Source of the DNA: Prado023 sp963777855
Lineage (GTDB): Bacteria; Actinomycetota; Actinomycetes; S36-B12; CAIYMF01
DNA: 64,000 bases
Direction of reading: 5' to 3'
NCBI GenBank assembly: GCA_963777855.1
Contig: CAVZRW010000003.1
Coordinates: forward strand, 1 to 64,000
The position numbers and the translations under genes are program-made. Of this stretch, positions 44,820 to 54,030 are shown in pieces. Every line of letters begins with the position of its first letter. Position 1 is the first letter of the stretch. The notes under the pieces were generated by a model. The model ran no database searches. It saw nothing but the letters and a program-made list of their open reading frames with translations, and was not told the origin of the DNA.

Positions 44820-47189
44820 GTGGAGGCTGAGCTGGCCGCCCTGCGCGCCGAGGTCAGGCGGCTGAGAGCGGAGAACACGCGCCTGGAGGCGGTGCTGCGC
44901 CTGACACCCGCGGAGTCGGGTGCACCAGGCCCGGCCCAGACAGCCGTCGCGGTTCCCCGGCGTGGGATGGTCGGCGCTGATTCTCCGCCGGGCGAGAAGG
45001 TGGCGTTCTTCGCGGAGCTGTTCGCCGCGCGACGCGACGTCTACGCGGTGCGGTGGGAGAACCGACGACTCGGGAAGGCCGGGTGGATGCCCGCGGTCGC
45101 GGGTGGCTGGCGCAGGGGAATGGCGGCGGGCTCTGCGGATCTGCTGCCTCTCACCCCGGAGGTTGTCGCCTCCCATCTGGTCGGAGATCTGGATCTCGGT
45201 CTCTATCCCCTGTTGGTCGACGACTCCTGTCACTGGCTGGCAGCCGACTTCGACGGTCCGGCGGCGATGCTCGACGCGCTGGCCTACCTGAAGGCCGCGC
45301 GCGCCGCCCGCGTGCCGGCGGTCCTGGAGGTCTCGAGGTCCGGTACCGGGGCCCATGCGTGGATCTTCTTCGCCGTGCCGGTGCCGGCCGCACAGGCGCG
45401 GCGCCTCGGGCTCGGCCTGCTGCGTGAGGCGATGGCGATCCGTGGGCGGATGAGTCTGGCGTCCTACGATCGGCTGTTCCCCGCCCAGGACGTGTTGCCG
45501 GCCGGCGGGTTCGGCAACCTGATCGCCGCCCCGCTGCAAGGTCGGTGCCGACGCTCGGGCACGACGGTCTTCCTGGACCTGGCAACCATGGAACCCCACG
45601 ACGACCAGTGGTCCTACCTGTCCACCGTGGACCGGATGACTCCGCGTGACGTCACACGGGTGCTGGGACGGTTGGGGGAGCCGGCGGTCGGTACCGGGGT
45701 GCGCTCGCTGGCGCGAACCGATGCCTCACGGATCCGGGTTCCGATTCCTCCCGTGGTCCACCTGCAGCTCGGGGCCCGGATCACCATCAGGGCCGCGGAT
45801 CTGACCCCGGCCCTCGCCTCGACGCTGATGCACGCCGCCTCGATGCGCAACCCCGAGTTCGACGAGCGTCAGCGGCAGCGGCGATCCACCTGGGGGGTGC
45901 CGCGGTTCCTACGATCCTTCGACGAGACCCTGGCTGGTGACCTGGTGCTGCCTCGGGGGCTGCTGGGGCTCATCGAATCGCTGGTCGCCGAGCAAGGATC
46001 GGCAGTGGAAGGCGCGGACGAGCGGTCCGATGGATCGCCGACCAGTGTCGAGTTCGGTGCCACCTTGCGCGACGAACAGGCGTCGGCCGCGAACGCCGTC
46101 CTCGGCCACGATCTGGGCGTGCTGGTCGCACCGCCGGGAGCAGGCAAGACTGTGATCGCCTGCTCGGTGATCGCCGCTGAGGCCGTGTCAACCCTGGTGC
46201 TCGTGGATCGCAAGGCACTGGCCGACCAGTGGCGAACCCAGATCCTCGTCCTCCTGGGAGTCAAGGCCGGTCAGCTCGGAGGGGGGCGCTCCCGGCGGGG
46301 AGGGGTCGTGGACGTGGCGATGCTGCAGACCCTCGCCCGGCGCGACGACATCGCCGAGCTGACCGCCGGATACGGGCTCGTCGTGGTCGACGAGTGCCAC
46401 CACATCCCTGCGGCAGCCTTCGAGGACGTCGTCAAGCAGATCCCGGCTCGCCGTTGGCTCGGATTGACCGCCACCCCATACCGTCGTGACCGCCTCGACG
46501 ACCTGATTGCCCTGCAACTCGGCCCGGTCCGGCACACCATCACATCCCAGCCGACACCCCAGGGGCAGATCCCCGAGCTTGCCGGCCAGGGTGGCCCAGA
46601 GCGTCGCCTCGTGGTGCATGAGACCGACTACCGCTACGAGGGGCCCGCAGATCCCCGAGCCCCGGGCGGGATGGCGACCATCTACCGCGACCTCGCCGCC
46701 GACCCCGCTCGCCTCGAACAGGTCGTCGGCGATGTGGTCGAGGCCCTCGGCCGCGGTCGGAACTGCCTCGTACTGACGCAGTGGAAGTCCCACGTCGACC
46801 GGTTCGCCGAGGCTCTGGCCGATCACCAGCCCGTGGTCCTCATCGGAGGCATGGGAGCGAAGGCTCGCGTCAGCGCCCTGGCCCAGCTCGATCCGAGGGA
46901 TCGCGACACGCCGATCCTGGTGATCGCGACAGGTCCCTACGTCGGGGAGGGGTTCGACTGCCCCGCCCTGGACACACTGTTCCTGGCCGCCCCGATCTCG
47001 TTCCACGGCCGGCTGGTGCAGTACGTGGGGCGGGTGCTGCGCGCCTGGCCGGGCAAGGAAGTCGCGGAGGTCCATGACTATGTCGACGTGGGGGTCCCCG
47101 TGCTGGCGGCGTCCGTGGGCAAGCGCGCGCGTGGCTACCTCAGCCTCGGGTTCCCCGACCCACGAGGCGCGGCGGGGAGGCGTTCGTGA
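44820..47189 (+). CDS. TOTE-type primase (AEP) fused to an SF2 helicase
   Basis: A 789-aa fusion. Residues 1-30 are a coiled coil (AALRAEVRRLRAENTRLEAV). Residues about 60-270 look like an archaeo-eukaryotic primase domain: motif I DFD (143-145) in LAADFDGP, motif II SGTGAHAW (H179), motif III region GGFGNLIAAPLQG. Residues about 420-780 are an SF2 helicase: PPGAGKT (438-444), DECHH (524-528), LTATPYRRD, and QYVGRVLRAWPG (motif VI). This architecture is that of the TOTE conflict-system primase-helicases, thought to act against invading nucleic acid. It is divergent from Fic (192 nt between starts) and followed by tRNA-Arg. Codon use is slightly less GC-skewed than its neighbours. Confidence 0.87.
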   Translation: MEAELAALRAEVRRLRAENTRLEAVLRLTPAESGAPGPAQTAVAVPRRGMVGADSPPGEKVAFFAELFAARRDVYAVRWENRRLGKAGWMPAVAGGWRRGMAAGSADLLPLTPEVVASHLVGDLDLGLYPLLVDDSCHWLAADFDGPAAMLDALAYLKAARAARVPAVLEVSRSGTGAHAWIFFAVPVPAAQARRLGLGLLREAMAIRGRMSLASYDRLFPAQDVLPAGGFGNLIAAPLQGRCRRSGTTVFLDLATMEPHDDQWSYLSTVDRMTPRDVTRVLGRLGEPAVGTGVRSLARTDASRIRVPIPPVVHLQLGARITIRAADLTPALASTLMHAASMRNPEFDERQRQRRSTWGVPRFLRSFDETLAGDLVLPRGLLGLIESLVAEQGSAVEGADERSDGSPTSVEFGATLRDEQASAANAVLGHDLGVLVAPPGAGKTVIACSVIAAEAVSTLVLVDRKALADQWRTQILVLLGVKAGQLGGGRSRRGGVVDVAMLQTLARRDDIAELTAGYGLVVVDECHHIPAAAFEDVVKQIPARRWLGLTATPYRRDRLDDLIALQLGPVRHTITSQPTPQGQIPELAGQGGPERRLVVHETDYRYEGPADPRAPGGMATIYRDLAADPARLEQVVGDVVEALGRGRNCLVLTQWKSHVDRFAEALADHQPVVLIGGMGAKARVSALAQLDPRDRDTPILVIATGPYVGEGFDCPALDTLFLAAPISFHGRLVQYVGRVLRAWPGKEVAEVHDYVDVGVPVLAASVGKRARGYLSLGFPDPRGAAGRRS

Positions 47190-47397
47190 CCGGAAACAGC
47201 ATCCCAAGGCGCGTGTGTGCCGTCGGTCGAGACGGCGCAACGACCGGCGCCGCGCTCCACCGGCGCCGGTGAGGGCCGCTGCGAACGGGAGCGGCCCCGG
47301 GCGACCCGGTGGCAGCTGGTTGGTGCATGGTTGGGTGTACGCGTCCGCACAAGCGACCGAATGCCACGAGCAAACCGCCTTCTGACCAGCCACGTTG

Positions 47398-47470
47398 TGC
47401 GCCCGGAGGGACTCGAACCCCCAACCAACCGGGTAGAAACCGGTTGCTCTATCCGTTGAGCTACGGGCGC
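47398..47470 (-). tRNA. tRNA-Arg (anticodon TCT)
   Basis: A 73-nt cloverleaf: acceptor GCGCCCG/CGGGCGC, D-arm GCTC...GAGC, anticodon stem ACCGG/CCGGT with loop TTTCTAC (anticodon TCT, reading AGA), and T-arm with GGTTCGAGTCC. CCA is not encoded. It decodes the rare AGA codon. tRNA genes are frequent integration sites, but no second copy of its 3' end was found in the window. Confidence 0.95.
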
Positions 47471-47622
47471 TGATCGCCCAGCGCTGCGGGCGTGGCGTGG
47501 GTGCATCTATGCCCCTCGCCGCGTGGGAATTCTAGCGGGGCACGGTCCCCGCCCGGGCGCCTCGCTGCGGTCGGCCCACCCGTGCCCGGGTTCTCCCCGA
47601 TCCAACGACGCCGCGGTGCCCC

Positions 47623-47628
47623 TACGAT
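47623..47628 (+). promoter_or_regulatory. -10 element, leaderless-type
   Basis: TACGAT ends 6 nt before the GTG at 47635. Confidence 0.5.
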
Positions 47629-47634
47629 TCACCG

Positions 47635-48198
47635 GTGGCGCCCTCGGCATGGGATGAGTTCGCGTTCGACCCGCGCAGCCCCCAGTACGGCGCGCTGCGG
47701 GCCTCGGACGCTGACCGTGACATCGTCCACCGGGCCTTGGGTGCCGCCTACGCCGACGGCCGACTCACCCGCGAGGAGTTCGACCAGCGAAGCGACGCGG
47801 TGCTGAGTGCCAGAACGCTCTCGGAGCTCCCGGTCCTGCTCGCTGACCTCGTTCCGACCCCCGGGTTGGGCGGGCTCCTCCCTGCGCCCACCGAGGATGC
47901 CGCCGCACTCCGGGACCGCGCGGTCGCGGCCTACCGCTCGGATCGCCGCGAGGCGACGTGGGCGTTCGTGTCGGCATCGCTCATCTGCTGGGTGATCTGG
48001 GGGGTCACGTCCGGCGGGGGTGGGTTCCCGTGGCCGGTCTTCGTGATGCTCGGCACCGGCCTGCACCTCCTGCGCCTGCTCGTGATGCGCGAGAACGAGA
48101 TCGAGGAGCAGCGCAAGCGCCTGGAGCGCAAGGCCCGCAAGGCGCTGAAGGACCAGCAACATCGCGAGCTCGAGTCCGGCAACGACGACGAGTCGTGA
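47635..48198 (+). CDS. DUF1707 domain membrane protein
   Basis: A 187-aa protein with an N-terminal DUF1707 domain (RASDADRDIVHRALGAAYADGRLTREEFDQRSDAVLSARTLSELPVLLADL). A two-helix membrane hairpin follows (WAFVSASLICWVIWGV and FPWPVFVMLGTGLHLLRLLVM), then a basic coiled-coil tail (EIEEQRKRLERKARKAL). The combination of DUF1707 with a 2TM segment is common in actinobacteria; the function is unknown. Start GTG 47635 on a probable leaderless transcript. The next gene starts 79 nt downstream on the same strand. Confidence 0.88.
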   Translation: MAPSAWDEFAFDPRSPQYGALRASDADRDIVHRALGAAYADGRLTREEFDQRSDAVLSARTLSELPVLLADLVPTPGLGGLLPAPTEDAAALRDRAVAAYRSDRREATWAFVSASLICWVIWGVTSGGGGFPWPVFVMLGTGLHLLRLLVMRENEIEEQRKRLERKARKALKDQQHRELESGNDDES

Positions 48199-48277
48199 CC
48201 GTCCGGTACCCGGCAGCGCGCGTCGGCCCGCCTGGGTCGGGAAGGATTCGAGGAACCCCGCCGGGAGAGGAGCCCTC

Positions 48278-48919
48278 ATGCCCACCGCAACCACCGGGCC
48301 CACGCCGCGGTTCGCCGAGGCCGTGGCGTTCGCGATCGAGCGCCACGTCGACGCCTCCGGAGCACCGCAGGTGCGCAAGGAGACCTCGGTGCCCTACCTG
48401 GCCCACCTGCTGAGCGTGGCCGCACTCGTGTGGGAGGCCGGCGGTGACGAGGAGCAGGCGATCACCGGAGTCCTGCACGACTGCCTCGAGGACACCGAGA
48501 CCACGGCCGAGGAGATCGCAGAACGGTTCGGGGCGGCGGTGGCCGACCTGGTGGTGGAATGCAGCGACGGCGGGTCCGTCGACGGCCCACGCGACGAGAG
48601 CACCTGGGACGCGCGCAAGCTGACCTACCTGGCGCACCTCGGCCACGCCACCCCGCGGGCCCAGTTGGTCTGCGCGGCGGACAAGCTGCACAACGCGACC
48701 TCGATCGTCGTGGAGGGTGAGGACGAGTACGCCCGATTGGGCGAGGTGCGGGTCTGGCGCAAGTTCAACGCCTCGCGGGAGAAGGTGCTCTGGTACTACT
48801 TCGGCATCCTGGAGGCCCTCGGCCAGGAGCTCGGCGGCACCCCGATCTACCGGCGGCTGCGCGAGATGGTCGACCGGATGGAGAACCTGGCCCCCGACAC
48901 AGCCCGGGTCGGTCGATAG
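48278..48919 (+). CDS. HD-domain phosphohydrolase
   Basis: A 213-aa HD protein. Metal residues: YLAHLLSVAALV (first His), HDCLEDT (the HD pair followed by ED), and AADKLHNATSIV. Layout and motifs match the hydrolase half of RelA/SpoT and the small stand-alone homologues (SAH/MESH1-like). It may therefore hydrolyse (p)ppGpp or another nucleotide, but substrate cannot be proved from sequence. Start ATG 48278 after GAGAGGAG. Confidence 0.88.
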   Translation: MPTATTGPTPRFAEAVAFAIERHVDASGAPQVRKETSVPYLAHLLSVAALVWEAGGDEEQAITGVLHDCLEDTETTAEEIAERFGAAVADLVVECSDGGSVDGPRDESTWDARKLTYLAHLGHATPRAQLVCAADKLHNATSIVVEGEDEYARLGEVRVWRKFNASREKVLWYYFGILEALGQELGGTPIYRRLREMVDRMENLAPDTARVGR

Positions 48920-49048
48920 GCGGCCCCGGCCGGGGTCGGGCGAGCGGGCCAAGCGGGACGGCGGCCGGTCGGCGGGCCCGGCGCAACGGGTGACGGCCGG
49001 TCGGCGGGGCGCGCGTAACGCGGGGGCCCCGGGCGGGAACATAGGGGT

Positions 49049-49753
49049 ATGAGGACTCGCGCATTCGCCATGATCATCGCTGTCGGCCTGCTCGCCTCGT
49101 GCGCCCAGACGTCTGACGTAGGCGGCCCGGGGGCCACCGCCAGCCCCAGTGGGGGTGACGACCCGGTCGCCTCCGACCCCGTACGCCCGGTGGGCGGCGA
49201 CCTGCGCATCGGGGAGCCGTGGTACCTGCTCGGGGCGTCGGTCAGCTCGGTGCAGATGCCCGGCGGGGTCACGATGACCTTCGAGGAGAAGACCGTCAGC
49301 GGCAAGGCCCCGGTGAACTCGTTCTCCGGTGAGTACACCGCCACCTCCACCGGCGGCCTCACCTTCGGCGACCTCGCCATGACCCTGATGGCCGGCCCCG
49401 AGGACCTCATGCAGGCCGAGTCGGCGTTCATGGCGCTGCTCGGCACCGTCGACGGGTACACGACCGTGGGTGCCGGCGAGCTCTACCTGTTCGACGACCA
49501 GGCCCAGGTGCTGACCTTCACCACGACCGAGCAGCCGGACCCGGCGACCCTGGCCGCCACCGCCGAGGCGATGGCCACCACGGTGGTCGGGATGGGCGAG
49601 ACCGAGGCCCAGACGGCGGTGGAGGAGGCCGGACTCACCTGGCGGGTCGTGAGCCGCGACGGTGAGGACTTCGCGGTCACCGAGGACTACAGCACCTCGC
49701 GGATCAACGCGACCATCGTCGACGGCAAGGTCACCGCGGCCACAGTCGGCTGA
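49049..49753 (+). CDS. lipoprotein with META domain and I78-like C-terminus
   Basis: A 234-aa secreted protein. A lipoprotein signal ends in VGLLASC, then a linker. A META/HslJ-type domain (GGDLRIGEPWYLLG, GGVTMTFEEKTVSGKAPVNSFSGEYT, LTFGDLAMTLMAGPEDLMQAESAFMALL) is followed by a C-terminal segment (GETEAQTAVEEAGLTWRVVSRDG, TEDYSTSRINATIVDGKV). That last piece closely resembles the peptidase inhibitor I78 fold. This fusion could act as an envelope protease inhibitor. Start ATG 49049. Confidence 0.78.
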   Translation: MRTRAFAMIIAVGLLASCAQTSDVGGPGATASPSGGDDPVASDPVRPVGGDLRIGEPWYLLGASVSSVQMPGGVTMTFEEKTVSGKAPVNSFSGEYTATSTGGLTFGDLAMTLMAGPEDLMQAESAFMALLGTVDGYTTVGAGELYLFDDQAQVLTFTTTEQPDPATLAATAEAMATTVVGMGETEAQTAVEEAGLTWRVVSRDGEDFAVTEDYSTSRINATIVDGKVTAATVG

Positions 49754-50034
49754 GCCCTGGGATCGGGGCGACCGAGGGGTCGGGCCGCCGGGAGGTGCGG
49801 CTCGGGAGGCTGCGGCCGGGAGGCTCGGGAGGCGCGCCGCGCCGCCGGGTCGAGGTGCGGCCCCCACGTCGCCCCCGAGGACACCCAGCCTCGACCTCGG
49901 ATCGGCCAATCTTGGTGCGCAATCGGCCGCCGGTGGCCGTTGCTGCACGATGATCGGCCGAAACCGCGCCCGGCAGCGGCTTCGACCCCGCCCGCACTCG
50001 GCCGCTGGGCTCTCGGCGCCGCAGGCCGGCGCCC

Positions 50035-50895
50035 TCAGCCCTCGCGCAGGATGGCCGGAAGCTCGGCCAGGTGGAACCCGTTGAACGCGACGTTCGGCCC
50101 GCTGCCCACCATCGGCCACACGCGCTTGGCGTTGGGCGCCGCGCCGTCGACGCGCAGGCACGCCCCGGAGATGAACGCGGCCGCCGGCGAGAGCAGGAAC
50201 ACGATCGCCGCCGACACCTCGCTCTCGGTGCCGAACCGGTTCAACGGCACGCTCTTGGGCAGGCCCGTGATCAGCGGCTTCATCTCCGGTGGGTAGTGGT
50301 CCATCCCGCTCGAGGCGATCCAGCCCGGGGCGATCGCGTTCACCCGGACCGGCGCCCACTCCAGCGACGCGGTCTCCGTGAGGTTCAGCATCCCGGCGCG
50401 CGCCGCTCCCGAGTGGCCCATGCCGGGCATCCCGTTCCACATGTCGGCGATCACGTTCACGATGGCGCCGGGGTTGCGCATCATCCACTGGGTGTAGACC
50501 TCGCGAGCCACCAGGAAGCCGCCCGTCAGGTTGTTGCGGACCACTGCGTCGAACCCCTTGGCCCGGATCGTGGCCAGGGGGGCGGGGTACTGCCCGCCGG
50601 CGTTGTTGACCAGGCCGTCGATGCGCCCGTGGGCGCCCAGCACCTCGGCGACCGCCTCGGCGACCAGGCCCTCCTCGCGGATGTCGGCCACGTGGGCGCT
50701 GGCCGTGCCGCCTGCGGCCTCGATCTCGGCGCGCACGGCGTCGAGCTTGTCGCGGGTGCGCCCGAGCAGCGCCACGCTGGCCCCCAGTGCGGCCAGCTCG
50801 TGGGCGGTGCACCGCCCGATGCCCGAGCCGCCGCCGGTGACCAGCACCACCTGGTCGTCGAAGAGTCCCTCGCGGAAGATCGAGGCGTATCCCAT
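50035..50895 (-). CDS. short-chain dehydrogenase/reductase (2,4-dienoyl-CoA/citronellol dehydrogenase-like)
   Basis: A 286-aa classical SDR. It has VVLVTGGGSGIGRCTAHELAALGA (GxxxGxG), VADIREE, VNNAGGQYP, and GAARAGMLNLTETASLEW. The position of the YxxxK pair is taken by a non-tyrosine variant (GHSGAARAG), as seen in 2,4-dienoyl-CoA reductases and the citronellal dehydrogenase group. It probably acts on an enoyl-CoA or terpenoid substrate. Start ATG 50895. The 281-bp gap to its left holds three ATCGGCC motifs and no gene. Confidence 0.85.
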   Translation of the reverse strand: MGYASIFREGLFDDQVVLVTGGGSGIGRCTAHELAALGASVALLGRTRDKLDAVRAEIEAAGGTASAHVADIREEGLVAEAVAEVLGAHGRIDGLVNNAGGQYPAPLATIRAKGFDAVVRNNLTGGFLVAREVYTQWMMRNPGAIVNVIADMWNGMPGMGHSGAARAGMLNLTETASLEWAPVRVNAIAPGWIASSGMDHYPPEMKPLITGLPKSVPLNRFGTESEVSAAIVFLLSPAAAFISGACLRVDGAAPNAKRVWPMVGSGPNVAFNGFHLAELPAILREG

Positions 50896-50972
50896 GTGCT
50901 GCTCCTGCGTGCGTCGCGCCATGGGCGCGGTCGGGCGGGTGAGGAGTCGAGCGTAGTGGGGCCCCGCAGGGC

Positions 50973-52523
50973 TCAGCGTGCCAGCCGCACCTTGGTCGAC
51001 ATGGCCCCGGAGTAGCCGTACTTGGGGTTCACCCACACCCTGTAGGTGCCCTTGGACAGGTCGAGGGTGCGGGTTTCCTTGCTGGTGTAGGTGCGGTAGG
51101 TCCCGACCGTGCGCCACGTGCCGTCCGTCCGCTTCTTCTGCACGGTGACCCGCCAGTACCCCGAGCCCTTGTTGGGGTTCACGTTCAGGTACAGCTTGGA
51201 GCCGCTGCTCACAGCCTTCGCGTAGACCGCGGCCCGCTTCTCGCGGATGCCGCCCGGTCGGGTGGCGGCGTTCAGGGCGGCACGATCGGCCTGGACGAGT
51301 CCGAAGCCGAAGTACTGGTCCCAGCCGTTGCCCGAGGGGTCGTCCAGCGCGGTGCCGGTGAGGATCGCGTCCACGTCGGCCTTCGTCAGCGTCGGGTTCG
51401 CCGCCCGCGTGAGCGCCGCGGTGGCAGCCACGAACGGCGACGCCATCGAGGTGCCCGACATCAGTGCCCACCCACCCGGGATGGTGGAGGCGATCTGCTC
51501 GCCAGGGGCCACGAGGTCGATGTAGGAACCGGCGTTGGCGAACTCCGACGAGGCACCCTGGGGGCTCAGGCTCGACACCGCGAGCACGCCGGGAAGTGCA
51601 GCTGGGTAGTTCACCGGGTTGCCCTCCAGGTAGGAGTTGCCGCCCGCTGCGACCACGGTCACGTCGTGGTCCACCGCGTACTTGATGGCCTCGGCCTCGA
51701 TTGCGGTGTAGTCCCCGCCCAGCGACATGTTGAGCACCCGGGCGCCGGAGTCGACCGCGGCGTGGATGCCGGCCGAGATCGTGAAGTCGTCGCCGGTCCC
51801 TGTGGCGTCGAGCACGCGCACCGGGAGGACCTTGGTCTGGTTGGCCACGCCTGCGATGCCCTGGCCGTTGATGGCCGCCACGATGATCCCGGCCACGTGC
51901 GTGCCGTGGCCCTGCGGGTCGCCGGTCAGGCCATCGGGCACGAAGTCGGCCTGGGGCAGCAGTTGGCCGCTGAGGTCCGGATGAGTGGAGTCGACCCCCG
52001 TGTCCACCACGGCCACGACCACGCCCGAGCCGCGCGTGACCGTCCACGCCTTCTCGGCGTTCACCCAGCCCATGCCCCACTGCTGGGCGCCCAGCGGCTC
52101 GCTGCCCAGCCCCACGGCCAGCGCTGAGCGCGCAGCGGAGATCCGCGGGAAGGTCGGTGCCGGCTTGGTCGCCGCACTCGGGCTCGGCTCCTGGAGGCTC
52201 ACGACCCGGTTCACCTGGGCGACGACCCCGGGTCGGGCGTCCAGCGCGCGGGCCAGCGTGACCGCCTCCGCCTGCGTGCGGGCGCGCAGTTTGCGCACCT
52301 CGGGCCCGCCAACTCCGGGGCTGACCACGACGACCTCGCGGGCGGTGTCGGCAAGGTCGGTGTCCGTGCGGGACACGTCGCTGGCCGGGACAGGCAGGCT
52401 CAGCGAGGTGACCGGCGTGCCCGGGTCGGCGTCGACTGCCGCGGCCGACCCGGGCACGCCCGCCCCAGCCAGGGCCACCAGGGCCACGATCCCCGCTGCC
52501 CGCACCGAGCCGATGTTGCGCAT
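50973..52523 (-). CDS. secreted subtilisin-like (S8) serine protease
   Basis: A 516-aa protease. Signal peptide (AAGIVALVALAGAGVPGSAAA), propeptide to about residue 130, then the S8 catalytic domain with D174 (VVDTGVD), H206 (HGTHVAG) and S359 (GTSMASP). The oxyanion asparagine is in AAGGNSYLEGN. The last 110 residues (SSGSKLYLNVNPNKGSGYW, TLDLSKGTYRVWVNPKYGYSG) are a beta-rich cell-surface-binding module. It is exported and probably processes envelope or extracellular proteins. Start ATG 52523 with GAGGGGG. Confidence 0.92.
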   Translation of the reverse strand: MRNIGSVRAAGIVALVALAGAGVPGSAAAVDADPGTPVTSLSLPVPASDVSRTDTDLADTAREVVVVSPGVGGPEVRKLRARTQAEAVTLARALDARPGVVAQVNRVVSLQEPSPSAATKPAPTFPRISAARSALAVGLGSEPLGAQQWGMGWVNAEKAWTVTRGSGVVVAVVDTGVDSTHPDLSGQLLPQADFVPDGLTGDPQGHGTHVAGIIVAAINGQGIAGVANQTKVLPVRVLDATGTGDDFTISAGIHAAVDSGARVLNMSLGGDYTAIEAEAIKYAVDHDVTVVAAGGNSYLEGNPVNYPAALPGVLAVSSLSPQGASSEFANAGSYIDLVAPGEQIASTIPGGWALMSGTSMASPFVAATAALTRAANPTLTKADVDAILTGTALDDPSGNGWDQYFGFGLVQADRAALNAATRPGGIREKRAAVYAKAVSSGSKLYLNVNPNKGSGYWRVTVQKKRTDGTWRTVGTYRTYTSKETRTLDLSKGTYRVWVNPKYGYSGAMSTKVRLAR

Positions 52524-52659
52524 GACGCCCCCTCGCCGACGCACGCTGCGAGGCCACCCTGACCACCGGTTCGTCGGGGCCCATCGTCCACCGCACGCCC
52601 GACATCTCCAATGCCGTGGTGCGCTGACCGGCTGTGATTCGTCCGTTCGGGTCAGTGCC

Positions 52660-53577
52660 TCACTCGGTGTCAGCGCCCCCGGGCTGCGCCGCCGCCAGGC
52701 GCTGCTCGCCGGCCAGGCGTGCCGGGGAGGCCACCAGGGCGACCTTGAGCACCCGCAGGGCAGCGTCGGCCGCTGCGATGTCCACGGGGGCCAGGCGCGG
52801 TGAGGAGTCGAGCATCCGCAGCGCCCACGCTGGCTGCGTGGCCCAGGCGGCCCGGGCGAGCGTCCGGTACCCGGGGCGCAGCAGCAGCGGCATCGGGGCC
52901 TCGGAGACGAACGTGTGGGTGGCCCGCACGAGGTCATCGACGCGCAGCTCGTGGCGGAACCCCTCGAAGCGCTCGTCGAGCTCGGCCTGGGAGCGGGGCG
53001 GATCGAGCACCCCCATCCGCTGGCCGATCACCGCCATGTCCGACACGTAGCGGTCGGCGTCGACCTGTCCGTCGCGACCGAAGCGCAGGTAGGCGCTGAG
53101 CATGGAGTCCACCAGGGAGATGTGGACCCATTCGAGCAGGCGCGGGTCGCGGGCGGAGTAGGCAGCTCCGTCGGCCGTCACCCCGCTGACGCGCGCGTGC
53201 AGGACGCCGATCGCGTCCACCGTCTGCTGTGCCAGCTGGTCGGATCCGAACGTGCTGGCCGCGATGAACGCACCCGTGCGCTGCAGCCGGCCGAACGGGT
53301 CCTCACGGTAGGAGGAGTGCGCATCGACCCCCGCGAGCGCCAACGGGTGCAGGGCCTGGAGGTAGAGGCTGCGGATGCCCCCGACGAAGGTCGACACCGA
53401 CCCGTGCACCGTCCAGATCGCGTCCTGCGGGGTGAACCAGCCCGGGGCACCGGGCGGCTCTGCGATCGCCCGGGCGATTCCGGACTGGCCATCGGCATGG
53501 CCGGAGAGCACCTGGCGCACCGACGAGGCCAGGGGGGCCAGCACTGCGCGAGAAGCCACGATCACAGCGTGATCCAC
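52660..53577 (-). CDS. oxygenase MpaB-family (DUF2236) protein
   Basis: A 305-aa helical protein matching DUF2236. Marks are TVHGSVSTFVGGIRSLYLQALHPLALAGVDAHSSYREDPFGRLQRT, DPRLLEWVHISLVDSML, and DRYVSDMAVIGQRMGV. The conserved His/Arg residues bind haem in the MpaB/latex-clearing-protein-related oxygenases. In bacteria the substrate is mostly unknown; a role in lipid or polyketide-chain oxidation is inferred only from family. Start ATG 53577. Confidence 0.88.
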   Translation of the reverse strand: MDHAVIVASRAVLAPLASSVRQVLSGHADGQSGIARAIAEPPGAPGWFTPQDAIWTVHGSVSTFVGGIRSLYLQALHPLALAGVDAHSSYREDPFGRLQRTGAFIAASTFGSDQLAQQTVDAIGVLHARVSGVTADGAAYSARDPRLLEWVHISLVDSMLSAYLRFGRDGQVDADRYVSDMAVIGQRMGVLDPPRSQAELDERFEGFRHELRVDDLVRATHTFVSEAPMPLLLRPGYRTLARAAWATQPAWALRMLDSSPRLAPVDIAAADAALRVLKVALVASPARLAGEQRLAAAQPGGADTE

Positions 53578-53682
53578 GCCGGCCGTTCGCGCATCCCGTG
53601 CTGGACCCCGGCGTGGCTCGCTGTGTCCCGACGACGCCGGTCAGCACTGGTGCGTGGCCGGTTGGCTTGCGACGATGGACCC

Positions 53683-54000
53683 ATGGGACAGCACGAGGAC
53701 GACATCGACCGCTTGCTTCGCGAGGTCAACGCCATGACCGCTGGGACCTCAGGGGCGGTGACCCCGGCGGCTGGGTCCCAGCCGGGGACGCAGCTGACCC
53801 CGGCTTCGACCGGGCGCGGGGGCCGGGCCGTGTGGGCCGGGGCCAGCGCCCTGGGCGGCGGGGCGCTCGGTGCGCTGACCGGCACGCTGCTGTGGTTCCT
53901 GCCCTGGATCAGCCCGGGGTCCACCGCGGTGGGCGCGGCCATCGGCGCGGCGGCGGTCGGCTTCGTCAGCGGCCCCCCGCGGTGGTTCGACCGCGGCTGA
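53683..54000 (+). CDS. small membrane protein, unknown function
   Basis: A 105-aa protein: an acidic/helical N-terminus (HEDDIDRLLREVNAM), a Thr/Ser/Pro linker, and one glycine-rich hydrophobic hairpin (AVWAGASALGGGALGALTGTLLW, AVGAAIGAAAVGFVSG). It resembles glycine-zipper membrane proteins. Start ATG 53683. No family was recognised. It converges with the lipoprotein at 54031. Confidence 0.65.
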   Translation: MGQHEDDIDRLLREVNAMTAGTSGAVTPAAGSQPGTQLTPASTGRGGRAVWAGASALGGGALGALTGTLLWFLPWISPGSTAVGAAIGAAAVGFVSGPPRWFDRG

Positions 54001-54030
54001 CCGGGCAACGGCGTCGAGTGGGCTCGGGCG

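Noticed and set aside
47398..47470. tRNA-Arg as the attachment site of an integrated island
   Set aside because: No duplicate of the tRNA 3' end and no integrase was found in the window, so integration cannot be claimed.
49754..50034. ATCGGCC motifs between the META lipoprotein and the SDR gene as an operator
   Set aside because: Three short GC-rich copies with irregular spacing can arise by chance in this composition.
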